Below, piece after piece: positions 15,863 to 23,510 of a stretch of 64,000 bases of DNA. This stretch comes from Cytobacillus purgationiresistens. Its GTDB lineage: Bacteria > Bacillota > Bacilli > Bacillales > Cytobacillaceae. Under the pieces are notes generated by a model. It was not told where the DNA came from. It saw nothing but the letters and a program-made list of their open reading frames with translations, and made no database searches. How positions within the stretch are numbered: position 1 is the stretch's first letter; the number at the start of each line of letters is the position of its first letter. The translations under genes and the position numbers were made by a program. The stretch covers positions 1-64,000 of the forward strand of contig NZ_JAUSUB010000002.1 of NCBI RefSeq assembly GCF_030813235.1. Direction: 5' to 3'.

Positions 15863-16340
15863 TTATTTCTTAGTTATAGTTGCTCCAGTGCTCTTAGCAA
15901 CATAAATATTTCTTTTTCCTTTAGATGTTTCAATAGTAACTACATCAGCTTGTGGACGACCTAAAATTTCATAAGTTAGTCCTCCAAACTCTGAAGGAGT
16001 CAAAGACCAATCAGAGTTTTTAGCAATAGGAAACACATTCAACTTATAAGTACGCCATGTTTTTGCTGAAGCTGGAAGCGTAACATATTCTTTCTTAGCT
16101 TTTGGTTTTGATTGTACAGGCTTGTTAACTCCATTTTTCTTAATCAATTCCAACAGCTTCACATTTTGATCTGCTTTACCGGAATAATTTGATATTCCAA
16201 ACTGTTTAGCTAGTTTTTCTCTATTTTTCAAAGATGAATCTACACCAATTGATTTAAGATAATCTAAATGCTCGTGGACTTATTGGAACTGTTACTAGGC
16301 TTACTTACTGGCTTATCAACCTTCTTAGCAATGTATCTTC
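15863..16340 (-). pseudogene. Endolysin/amidase C-terminal remnant
   Basis: The last 122 codons carry the cell-wall-binding tail typical of Bacillus phage and prophage amidases (XlyA/BlyA type): YVTLPASAKTWRTYKLN, then LTPSEFGGLTYEILGRPQAD and NIYVAKSTGATITKK. Upstream the frame must shift near 16275 to continue as DYLKSIGVDSSL back into VDKPVSKPSNSSNK. No catalytic amidase domain remains. It is a truncated lysis gene of a former prophage. Confidence 0.75.
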
Positions 16341-16346
16341 GTAATC

Positions 16347-16804
16347 TTGATTGGAAAATTCGGAAAAAGAGTAACCTCTAAACAATCAGTCCAAAAAATA
16401 GTACAAGCTTTGGATATTCCTCTAAATGAAGACCTTTCTAATTATCTTGGTGAAGAAGGAATAAGCTCATCCGATCATGAAGAAGTTCAAAAACGATACG
16501 TTGTCAAAGTGGGGAAGAGTTTACAGTTGAATTCGGTCGATATACTGAGGTTGATTTTCATATAAAAACTAAAGTTAAAAATGAATTAATCAGTATTGCA
16601 GATAACGAAAGAATGCTAATGATTGATAATTTTTACATTTTTGAAAATGGAATTATTTTAACAACAATCAAAGATTATATTCAAAATAATAATGAATTGA
16701 AAGAACTTATTAATAAAAATATCCAAAATGAATTCGAAAGCTACTTTACTGAGTTTGGAATCGATGATAGCGGTATTAAAAATAAAGAAAGAAATGAAGA
16801 TTAA
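16347..16804 (+). pseudogene. Frameshifted gene, possibly a phage repressor
   Basis: The first frame reads KFGKRVTSKQSVQKIVQALD and SNYLGEEGISSSDHEEVQ, resembling the end of an HTH domain. After a one-base shift near 16500 the sequence continues as CQSGEEFTVEFGRYTEVDFH and KTKVKNELISIADNERMLM, then DNFYIFENGIILTTIKDYIQ, ending in KNKERNED. The combined protein is about 150 residues. The family is unknown. It ends 20 bases before integrase B, the usual place for a repressor or excision gene. Confidence 0.5.
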
Positions 16805-16823
16805 ATAAAGGTAGGTAATTGCT

Positions 16824-17841
16824 ATGTCAGGGTCTATACACAAATATGAAACACCAAATGGTGAAAAAAAAAATATGGTCATGATAGAAGTTGGGGAAAG
16901 TGGAAAAAGAAGACAGAAGAAAAAAATGGGATTTAAAACGAAAAAAGAAGCAAACAATTATCTAATTGAAGCACAGTTGAGGCTTAAGAACGGAATATTT
17001 AACGACTCTAAAAAAACAACTTTTAAACCCTTTATTGAGGATTGGTTTAAAAACATAAAAAGAAAAGTTTGAAACGTGCAGCAGAAAATTATCAGATATA
17101 TCTCGATAAGTTCATCCTAAAATACTTTGATGATGGAATCCTTTTAGAAAACATGAAATTAAGACATGTAGAAAATTTTATCAATAAAATGCATGAGCAA
17201 AGCTACTCCCCTGCTACAATTAAGCGTGCGTATAATATAATAGGTAGTTCATTGGATTACGCTGTCTCTCACAATCTTATTGTAAGAAATGTTGCTAAAG
17301 GTGATACTTTACCGAAAGCTGATAAACAAGAACGTTACTAACTGAACTGAATGAGTAAAAAAAGAAAATTGAGCACGAAAAAGAAATACAAGGGCGACAC
17401 TATATTGATAATGATTTAGTTAATTGCACCTCAATTGGCACTCCATTAAACCCATCCAATGTTAGAAGAACTTTGCTAAGATTTATTGAAAAAGCAAAAG
17501 TACCTAAGATTAGATTTCACGATCTTAGACACACACATGCCACCTTACTATTGTCTAACGATGTGCATATAAAAATCATTAGTGAACGATTAGGACATAA
17601 CGACATAAAAATTACCCTTTCAACATATTCTCACCTTTTACCTACAATGCAAGAAGAAGCAGAAAAAAATTGGATAAGCTTTTTGGATAATTTTCAGTGT
17701 TACCTTTCGTTACTTTTTTTCAACCGTTACTTTTTCGTTACTAATAAGAAAAGACCATCTCTTAGGAAATGGTCTTTTTTCATACAAACCCTTATGTATC
17801 AAGTGTTTGATTTGATGACTCCGAACAGGATGTTACATTGA
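16824..17841 (+). pseudogene. Integrase B: broken tyrosine recombinase with internal deletion
   Basis: ATG at 16824 starts SGSIHKYETPNGEKKN and GFKTKKEANNYL, the AP2-like arm-binding N-terminus of ICE/phage integrases. The frame breaks at 17070 and resumes as KRAAENYQIYLDKFILKYF and SPATIKRAYNIIGSSLDYAV (core-binding domain). After 17341 about 100 codons, including the first catalytic Arg, are missing. The C-terminus returns with GTPLNPSNVRRTLLRF, HDLRHTHATLL, LGHNDIK and STYSHLL. It cannot be functional. A diverged att-like tRNA copy follows at 17828. Confidence 0.88.
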
Positions 17842-17866
17842 CCTCTACCCTGTCAATGTAACATCC
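17828..17866 (+). repeat. Diverged att-like tRNA-Val copy containing a perfect hairpin
   Basis: A 15-bp perfect stem, GGATGTTACATTGAC with its complement, encloses the loop CTCTACCCT. The central 17 bases, 17840-17856, are identical to the tRNA-Val anticodon-arm core also at 12791-12807 and 30497-30513. The bases before it (CCCTT, ATCAAG, TGACTCCGA) are a worn version of the terminator and acceptor end of the same tRNA. It follows integrase B as the other copies follow their integrases. Confidence 0.65.
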
Positions 17867-17963
17867 TTATTAAGATATAGATTGTTAAAGTAATAATTAG
17901 ATTGATATACCAAGCTATTATAAACCACTTGTAGGATATTTTGGGTTTGTATTTGAAACAGAA

Positions 17964-17991
17964 TGACGACTTTTGACGACAAAATGACGAC
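17964..17991 (+). promoter_or_regulatory. TGACGAC direct repeats, likely integrase arm-type sites
   Basis: TGACGAC occurs at 17964, 17974 and 17985, about one helical turn apart. The same heptamer occurs twice, 11 bases apart, directly behind integrase C at 30382 and 30393. Short direct repeats close to att sites are the usual arm-binding sites of this class of integrase. Function here is inferred. Confidence 0.6.
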
Positions 17992-18139
17992 AATTATTGA
18001 TTTCATCCTATAAATTGATCTTTTTTCCTTTCTGGGAAGCCATTTGGGGTCGGAATAATTTATTCAATCTTGTTCAGAAGATATATAGTCCCTTTTTAAT
18101 TTACATTAACCATTATCGTATTATACCAACGACCTATAG

Positions 18140-18182
18140 TCTGGCAGCGATGAGGTCAGGGGTTCGAGCCCCCTATTCTCCA
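18140..18182 (+). repeat. tRNA 3'-end fragment, fourth att-like site
   Basis: AGGGGTTCGAGCCCCCT forms a complete T-arm and is followed by ATTCTCCA, an acceptor strand with discriminator. There is no matching 5' half upstream, so it is not a tRNA gene. A terminator follows at once, as after a tRNA. It is the displaced 3' end left by an element that integrated into another tRNA gene, which is not in this window. Confidence 0.6.
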
Positions 18183-18186
18183 TACC

Positions 18187-18216
18187 AAGAAGCCTTGATT
18201 TATCAGGGCTTCTTTT
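18187..18216 (+). terminator. Terminator after the tRNA 3' fragment
   Basis: AGAAGCC plus TGAT pairs with ATCA plus GGCTTCT, followed by TTTTG and more T. The rest of 18217-18458 contains nothing I recognise. Confidence 0.7.
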
Positions 18217-18458
18217 GTTTTTGTCTTATCCAAAATGCTTGTTAAAAATATGCCTGTGGCCGAATTGTTGCCAAAAGTTATTTTTTTGCATTTATCAGGT
18301 TTTAAATCGCATTCCCAACCTGCTTAAGTACATTCAAAATCAATGGTGAAACTTAAATTAATACAAACCCAATCCTGCATTTTGAATCATTCCCCAAGCC
18401 TTTCTGTTTAACATGAAGTTGAACCGTGCATTTATATGACTTATATAATAATTTTAAT

Positions 18459-18485
18459 AAAAAAAAAACAGAATCTAATTTCTGT
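18459..18485 (-). terminator. Terminator of the three-gene operon
   Basis: On the minus strand ACAGAA pairs with TTCTGT around 6 bases and is followed by ten T. The stem overlaps the stop codon of the last gene. Confidence 0.7.
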
Positions 18486-19053
18486 TCACTTTAAAATTAT
18501 TTACAATTGAACCTTTATACGTTTCATCTTTCAATTCAATTGTATATTTTTGGTCACCTGTATTGTTAATTTTAATAAAAAAAGAATATTTAAAATAGCA
18601 ATTATTAGTATTATTGGTAATGGAGTTAGATAAAACGTATTCAAACTTCCCAGCATACTTTTCTCCAGATACTTTTTGATTTGATACGAGTACATCCCAT
18701 TCGGAATCTGTAAAAAGCTTAATATCTGGTGTAATGGATAAGGGTATTGAACAAGTAGCATATACATCTATCTGAGTTTCCTGTCCCTTTAATATCTTAT
18801 TTTTGGGAAAAACTGATATTTGAATAGGATTATTCCCATTTCCTTTTAATATAGATAAAGTTGTAACTTTACCCTTCAACGCTTCATTTTCAGCGTTAGA
18901 GTCTTGAAGTTTATGAAGTAAAAATTCTCCAAGTAATACTAAAAACGCCAGACTAATAAGCCAAAATAAATATAGGCTGTTCTTATAACCATCTCCCAGT
19001 AAAGTACCAATAACTAATAATGAAATTCCAAATATAATATTAAGTAATCTCAT
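18475..19053 (-). CDS. Membrane protein, third gene of an unknown operon
   Basis: A 192-residue protein. Two membrane helices (about residues 4-20 and 28-46) are followed by a short coiled coil (LLHKLQDSNAENEALKGKV) and a beta-rich domain of about 130 residues ending in KDETYKGSIVNNFKVN. The tail domain is soluble and may resemble an immunoglobulin-like fold. Its ATG overlaps the end of the middle gene by 14 bases, so translation is coupled. No family recognised. As the only membrane member it could anchor or execute the action of the other two proteins. Confidence 0.75.
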   Translation of the reverse strand: MRLLNIIFGISLLVIGTLLGDGYKNSLYLFWLISLAFLVLLGEFLLHKLQDSNAENEALKGKVTTLSILKGNGNNPIQISVFPKNKILKGQETQIDVYATCSIPLSITPDIKLFTDSEWDVLVSNQKVSGEKYAGKFEYVLSNSITNNTNNCYFKYSFFIKINNTGDQKYTIELKDETYKGSIVNNFKVNRN

Positions 19054-19654
19054 TTATGAACCTCTTTACGAAATCGATTACATATTCTTGATCACTATTA
19101 TCAACCGATACTTTCCCATCATTACTTACACTTAAATACTGGTTTTCATGTAAGATAACAATTTTATCGATAGTAATATCATTTAAATTATCTTTAATGA
19201 AATTATTGCTTACATTTTCTAATTCAAAATATTCTTCTTCACTATTAGTAAATTCTATTTTTTTTATTTTCCCAGAAAATTCGTGCTGTATTATTAAGAA
19301 TTGTTCATTAGTTATATTTTTTTTTCGGATTAATGATTTAGTTCTTTTTTCAATCTCTTTTGTTACCTCATCTAAATATTCTTTATTAATGTATTCAATA
19401 AGCGCTGTTTGACTATTAGCATCAAAGAAAAAGTTAGTCAAGGAAGAGTAAGAAAAATGATGTTGACTTCCTAATTTTTTAGTGCTGACCATGTATTCAT
19501 CACTAATATTAAAAACCACATGAAATAACCCATCATCCATTTTATTAAAATGAAAAAGTGAGATATCTTCATCTTTCTTAAAAAAGCTAATTTTACTTTT
19601 TGACAACGATTTAAGCTTTTTAGGATTATCAATTTCAAATAATATGAAGTTCAT
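19040..19654 (-). CDS. Unknown soluble protein, second gene of the operon
   Basis: A 204-residue hydrophilic protein without membrane segments. Its N-terminal half is mixed alpha/beta (FILFEIDNPKKLKSL), a basic helix around residues 95-115 contains KEIEKRTKSLIRKKN, and it ends in strand-helix form with KVSVDNSDQEYVIDFVKRF. That end resembles the end of the first gene product (ISNVHDFIVYLMNKLNEV), so the two may be distant paralogues. GGAGGG lies 6 bases before its ATG. No catalytic motif is visible and no family recognised. Confidence 0.72.
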   Translation of the reverse strand: MNFILFEIDNPKKLKSLSKSKISFFKKDEDISLFHFNKMDDGLFHVVFNISDEYMVSTKKLGSQHHFSYSSLTNFFFDANSQTALIEYINKEYLDEVTKEIEKRTKSLIRKKNITNEQFLIIQHEFSGKIKKIEFTNSEEEYFELENVSNNFIKDNLNDITIDKIVILHENQYLSVSNDGKVSVDNSDQEYVIDFVKRFINEIT

Positions 19655-19670
19655 GGTCAGCCCTCCTTTA

Positions 19671-20447
19671 TTAGACTTCGTTTAGTTTGTTCATTAAGTA
19701 TACAATAAAATCATGTACATTTGAAATTCCTAATTCTTGTTCCTCAAAAAAAACTCTATGGCCATTATTATATAAACTTACAGTGATATTGGTAGTGGAT
19801 CCTGCTGATTCATATGGGGCTTCAAACTTAAGATGGGACATCTTTCCATACTGTCTATATGCCTCATCTACTTCTGAAGGATGAACATCATCTGCTAAGT
19901 CAATTTCGTATGATACTTTGGTTGTTTTGTCCCCATCCTTGTCTACTCTATCTAATTTTGCTGCAGACCAAGTGAAATCATTATTATTTTGTATTCTTCT
20001 TAATAAAGAATCATCAAGTTTAAAAAGTATAGTTTCAAATCCAAGACCTTCTACTAAAGCTTTTACTTTACCTTTAACCTTCTCCTCGGTACTATTATCA
20101 AACTTTAATATTAAATCACTATTTTCAGTAATTAAAATACGGCTTTTAGAATAAAAGGTATATTGAGATTCAGTGATTGTAACATTGTCTTCATGAAAAG
20201 TTGTATCAAAGTAATTACCAAGATTCACAAGATCTGTTCCAAACGCTTCTAATACTGATATTCCAGACCTATTGGTTATTGTGGGGTTTATAAAGCCTTC
20301 TCCGCTGATTTTTCCGTCTTTTCCAATAGTAGCAACATTTTCATTCATTGCTCTACTTACTTCTTCCAAATTTAACTTCCCGTCAGTAGTATAAAATAAA
20401 TCTAATTGCTCAGCTGTACTAAGTTTATAAATTGTAAATGAAGACAT
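19671..20447 (-). CDS. Unknown soluble protein, first gene of the operon
   Basis: A 258-residue hydrophilic protein. The region around residues 40-70 (GKDGKISGEGFINPTITNRS) is Gly-rich. A middle section has strands and charged helices, and the C-terminal part reads TNITVSLYNNGHRVFFEEQE before a final helix. AAGGGAG lies 8 bases before the ATG, and the 16-base gap to the second gene supports one transcript. I see no nuclease, NTPase or HTH motif and cannot name a family. The setting inside a mobile island makes defence, anti-defence or competition possible roles. Confidence 0.75.
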   Translation of the reverse strand: MSSFTIYKLSTAEQLDLFYTTDGKLNLEEVSRAMNENVATIGKDGKISGEGFINPTITNRSGISVLEAFGTDLVNLGNYFDTTFHEDNVTITESQYTFYSKSRILITENSDLILKFDNSTEEKVKGKVKALVEGLGFETILFKLDDSLLRRIQNNNDFTWSAAKLDRVDKDGDKTTKVSYEIDLADDVHPSEVDEAYRQYGKMSHLKFEAPYESAGSTTNITVSLYNNGHRVFFEEQELGISNVHDFIVYLMNKLNEV

Positions 20448-20583
20448 AGTAAAATACTCCCTTTTTATTTAAATATTAACACAATATATAGATGAAGGGA
20501 TATTTATCAAGAATAAGAATATTAAAAAAGCGGTTAGAGTTTCCCCTTTAGTGAAACGATTGAATTAAAAAGCACCCTTTTTA

Positions 20584-20857
20584 CTAAGTAGCACTTTGAA
20601 TAGCCAATATATCTATAAATTTCACTTTTATTCTTTCGTATCCACTTTCAATATGTATCAGTTGAGTTTGTCCATCCAATTTAACAATCTTCCCTTGTAT
20701 CGGTTCTCGTTGCCATAGTGTTATATTCACTTCACTTTATATTCACTTCACTTTTCTCTCGATGAGCTTCAACTACAGCATTACCTAACTCCTCCATTTC
20801 AAATTCATCTCTCGCTGGACGCTGAGGTTTAGTCTTCTTTGACGTTTTCACTCCCAT
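20584..20857 (-). pseudogene. YolD-like gene inactivated by a 16-bp tandem duplication
   Basis: The ATG at 20857 starts MGVKTSKKTKPQRPARDEFE and EELGNAVVEAHREKSEVNI, the YolD-like N-terminus. The frame is then lost because TTATATTCACTTCACT is present twice in tandem (plus-strand reading, about 20724-20755). Removing one copy restores TLWQREPIQGKIVKLDGQTQ and the YolD-type end ERIKVKFIDILAIQSAT, stopping at 20584. The gene is divergent from the intact YolD gene at 20938. YolD proteins usually accompany UvrX/YqjW-type translesion polymerases; none is present here. Confidence 0.82.
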
Positions 20858-20937
20858 GTTGCTTTCCCCTCTCCGGTTCTTTTCTATAATTTCACAAGAA
20901 CTTTTGTTCGATTTCATTTGATAAAGGAGATGGAATT

Positions 20938-21267
20938 ATGATCCGTGACAGAGGAAAAATGAAATGGCAGGGTGCGTTTTTTATGCCAGAGCATGTCAAA
21001 CTACTTAGTGATATTCAAACTAATTCAAATAAACAAGCAAAGCCTCATCTGGACGAACAAGAGCTGGAGGAAATCCAAATAATTGTCATGGAGTCTCTCC
21101 ATTACACCCTTCCTATAAAAATAACTACTTGGAAAAATGGATTTTTTAAACACTCAACAAGGGTAGTTGACACTGTCGATATGGTTAAAATGCAGATTAG
21201 ATTTGTGGTTAACGAAGAGAAAAATTATATTTTTATCAAAGATATTACATCTGTCGAAAGGGTTTAA
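20938..21267 (+). CDS. yolD: YolD-like protein
   Basis: A 109-residue protein matching the YolD-like family along its whole length. It starts with the typical MIRDRGKMKWQGAFFMPEHV, has LDEQELEEI in the middle and ends in YIFIKDITSVERV. The family is found on SP-beta and other Bacillus mobile elements, usually just before an error-prone DinB-type polymerase gene. Here that partner is missing. AAAGGAGATGG lies just before the ATG. The next gene starts 2 bases after the stop. Its biochemical role is not established. Confidence 0.88.
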   Translation: MIRDRGKMKWQGAFFMPEHVKLLSDIQTNSNKQAKPHLDEQELEEIQIIVMESLHYTLPIKITTWKNGFFKHSTRVVDTVDMVKMQIRFVVNEEKNYIFIKDITSVERV

Positions 21268-21269
21268 TT

Positions 21270-21622
21270 ATGACTAGGATACCTGAAACTGATCGAGACA
21301 TATTAGAACAGGCCATGTACTTACCTATGGTAATTATCATACTTGAGAAAGACAGACTGATTATAGAAAAGGCGCCGTTTAAGCTCTCCCAGCCTTACCT
21401 CAATCTTATGGAAGAAACAATTAAAGCAAGGATTTAAAAGAAGTGAAGGAGAAAATGAGAAAGAGTAATATGAAGTTAAATCAAGTTTCGAGAGATGAGA
21501 CGTTTACAATGTACTCTTTCTTCTATAAAGGCTTCGAGGAACAGCATAATTATTTCAATCCACGGCTTAGAAATAAATGCGAGGAATTGTTAAATTTTTA
21601 TTTAAACAAGAAGGACTTTTGA
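21270..21622 (+). pseudogene. Phage-type hypothetical gene with one frameshift
   Basis: ATG at 21270 starts TRIPETDRDILEQAMYLPMV and FKLSQPYLNLMEETIKA, stopping at 21437. The neighbouring frame continues directly as DLKEVKEKMRKSNMK and DETFTMYSFFYKGFEEQHNY up to FYLNKKDF at 21622. One indel near 21432 splits what was a protein of about 115 residues. It is usually found next to yolD in Bacillus mobile elements, from memory of similar loci. The function is unknown. Both halves might be translated as separate peptides of 55 residues. Confidence 0.65.
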
Positions 21623-21653
21623 CCCATACGCAGAATTTTAATTAAAAGGAGCG

Positions 21654-22040
21654 TGATGGGTCATAAAGCTTGATAATGAGTGGGTTGAGTTGGTGATTGA
21701 GGCTAAAAAAATCGGGATATCAATTACTGATATCAGAGAATTCTTTAAGGGGAAAATTCATCAAAATACAGAGATGATTGCTTTGTGTACGACTTTTAAT
21801 AAAAATGAGCATGGTTATAAAGAATGGTGTGAGCAAAACAGTAACGGATTTGTATTTAATCATTTCAGGAATACTGATTCAGCTAAACAAATGAATAAGA
21901 TTCACCGTGCAAATTGCTACTCTTTAAAAGTGGCTAAAGATGAAGGTAAAAGAACTTATCCATATGAAAAATCTGTTCCACGAATTTAGAATCTTTAAAA
22001 GAACACCTTAAAAATCCTTGGACTTATTGCAAGAATTGTA
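21654..22040 (+). pseudogene. SinI-like antirepressor domain gene, broken at both ends
   Basis: AAAGGAG precedes ATG at 21654, but the frame with DNEWVELVIEAKKIGISITD (a SinI-type SinR-binding helix) is reached only after a one-base shift. The body continues with GYKEWCEQNSNGFVFNHF and HRANCYSLKVAKDEGKRTY to a stop at 21989. A further shift would add ESLKEHLKNPWTYCKNCMR, with its CxxC, as the natural end. The second domain is a Cys/His-containing module known to me only as hypothetical. It is flanked by broken genes and a terminator. Confidence 0.55.
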
Positions 22041-22046
22041 TGCGTT

Positions 22047-22075
22047 AAAAAGCCCCTCGAATGAAGGGTTTTTTT
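22047..22075 (+). terminator. Terminator
   Basis: AAAAGCCCCTC pairs with GAAGGGTTTTT, followed by more T. It closes the yolD cluster. Confidence 0.7.
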
Positions 22076-22159
22076 AATTGGGGCTAATTATTAATCGTAT
22101 ACTCAGGTAAAAACGAATGGGTTATACTGGTATTAGACAAATCCCCTGTCTATTTAAAC

Positions 22160-22277
22160 TTAACTATTAATCACTCCTGTTGGCACTTCAATAGTTTTTA
22201 ATATAGATTTCATCATTGGAACCAGCATCATTGTCTTTCCATCTTCTACATGATTAAAAAAGGTCTTAGCCCGTAGA
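22160..22277 (-). pseudogene. Small C-terminal gene fragment
   Basis: The minus strand reads KTFFNHVEDGKTMMLVPMMK and SILKTIEVPTGVINS before a stop at 22160. It has protein-like composition, but no start and no upstream part, because the frame closes near 22280. It is probably the remnant of a gene cut away when the neighbouring SUKH gene was inserted. Family unknown. Confidence 0.3.
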
Positions 22278-22296
22278 AAAATAACGGAGGTGTTTT

Positions 22297-22836
22297 ATGA
22301 TTAATATAGTTTCAAATAAAGGATTCAATGAAAATGAATTAATTGCTTTTTCTAAAAAAATTGGTTATAGGTTACCAAATGATTTCATTGAATTTTTGCG
22401 ACACCATAATGGTGGCTATGTAAAAAATAGCATTAGTACTTATTATAAAAATGGAAAGCAAAAGTTTATTTTGACATCTATGTTTGGATTAGGGTCTGAT
22501 GATGACTTAATAAACCAATTTGAAACATATAAAAATAGAATACCCAATACTTGTATTCCAATTGGAAGAGATGTAGGTGGGAATTTGGTATGTTTAAACC
22601 TATCCGAAGGTAAATATGGAATTGTTTACTTTTGGGATCATGAAGAAGAACTTAAATACGAAGAAAGAAAAATATCTATTAATGATTTGTATTTTATTGG
22701 AGAAACATTTAAAGAATTTTTAGATTCTATTGAGAGTGATAACATTAAGGAATCAGAAGAAGTAGGATATAAAGTAAAAAAAGTATGGGTTGACCCAGAT
22801 TTTCTAAAACAGTTAGAAAACAACTCGGATAAATAG
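22297..22836 (+). CDS. SMI1/KNR4 (SUKH) family immunity protein
   Basis: A 179-residue protein of the SUKH superfamily. It has the N-terminal helix and turn FSKKIGYRLPNDFIEFLRHH, the NGGYV motif, the conserved IPIGRDVGGNLVCLNLSEG and YGIVYFWDHEEE, and a helix ending in the ETFKEFLDSI region. Such proteins neutralise polymorphic toxins. No toxin gene is adjacent, so it is an orphan immunity gene that would protect against toxins of related strains. CGGAGG lies 6 bases before the ATG. The IS3 element is inserted just downstream. Confidence 0.85.
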   Translation: MINIVSNKGFNENELIAFSKKIGYRLPNDFIEFLRHHNGGYVKNSISTYYKNGKQKFILTSMFGLGSDDDLINQFETYKNRIPNTCIPIGRDVGGNLVCLNLSEGKYGIVYFWDHEEELKYEERKISINDLYFIGETFKEFLDSIESDNIKESEEVGYKVKKVWVDPDFLKQLENNSDK

Positions 22837-22908
22837 AGTAAGATTACTGTTGCAATAATAAAAATAAGATTTATCCTTTAAAAAAGCCCCTCTCAAATCT
22901 GAACTATA

Positions 22909-22958
22909 CCCCGGATAACGGACACACATAAAAAAGTGTCCCTTATCCGGGGTTTTTT
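22909..22958 (+). terminator. Hairpin terminator inside the left IS end
   Basis: CCCCGGATAA plus GGACAC pairs with GTGTCC plus TTATCCGGGG, followed by TTTTTT. It lies before orfA, where it would shield the transposase from outside transcription. Confidence 0.75.
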
Positions 22959-22998
22959 ATGTTTCAATAGATGTAATGAGAATGGATGGAGGGTTTTT

Positions 22999-23424
22999 AT
23001 GAGTAAGAATATATATACTGAATTTCAGATTAAAGAACTTGAAAAGAATCCCAATATTATAAATGCTTCAGAGCGTTCTATTTCCTATAATCCTGAATTT
23101 AAAACTAAAGCTATTAAGGCATATAAAAAGGGGAAATCCCCCTCTCAAATTTTCATAGAACATGGATTTAATCTCGAAATAATTGGTAAGGAACAACCTA
23201 AGCGTTGTCTACAGCGCTGGCGTGATACATTCGAAAAGTTTGGTGAAGATGGTTTCCTTACGGAACGCCGTGGAAAAGGAAGTACAGGACGCCTTTCTTC
23301 CAAGCCACAAACTGTAGAGGATCAACTTAGGAAAGCTGAAGCGAGAATCCAATTCCTTGAAGCAGAAAATGACTTCCTAAAAAAGCTGGAAGAGTTAGAA
23401 AGGCGGGCGGTGAAAAAGAAATAA
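22999..23424 (+). CDS. IS3-family transposase OrfA
   Basis: A 141-residue protein. The N-terminal helix-turn-helix region spans about residues 25-95 (YNPEFKTKAIKAYKKGKSPS, then LQRWRDTFEKFGEDGF). A leucine-zipper-like helix at about 110-137 (KAEARIQFLEAENDFLKKL) is used for dimerisation. The ATG at 22999 is chosen for its GGAGGG box. The gene ends in AAAAAG followed by AAATAA, where a -1 slip joins it to OrfB to make the active OrfAB transposase. Confidence 0.9.
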   Translation: MSKNIYTEFQIKELEKNPNIINASERSISYNPEFKTKAIKAYKKGKSPSQIFIEHGFNLEIIGKEQPKRCLQRWRDTFEKFGEDGFLTERRGKGSTGRLSSKPQTVEDQLRKAEARIQFLEAENDFLKKLEELERRAVKKK

Positions 23425-23510
23425 TTCTATCGGCAGCTGAGAAGTTCTATCTGATTGAAAAAACGATCAGGACATACCAGTTAAAGAAGGCTGTTTCCTA
23501 TCTATGCAAA

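Noticed and set aside
18140..18182. Functional tRNA gene
   Set aside because: Only the T-arm and 3' acceptor strand exist; there is no D-arm, anticodon arm or 5' acceptor strand.
17997..18245. Open frame of 82 codons across the tRNA 3' fragment
   Set aside because: It translates the tRNA fragment and the terminator; no ribosome site.
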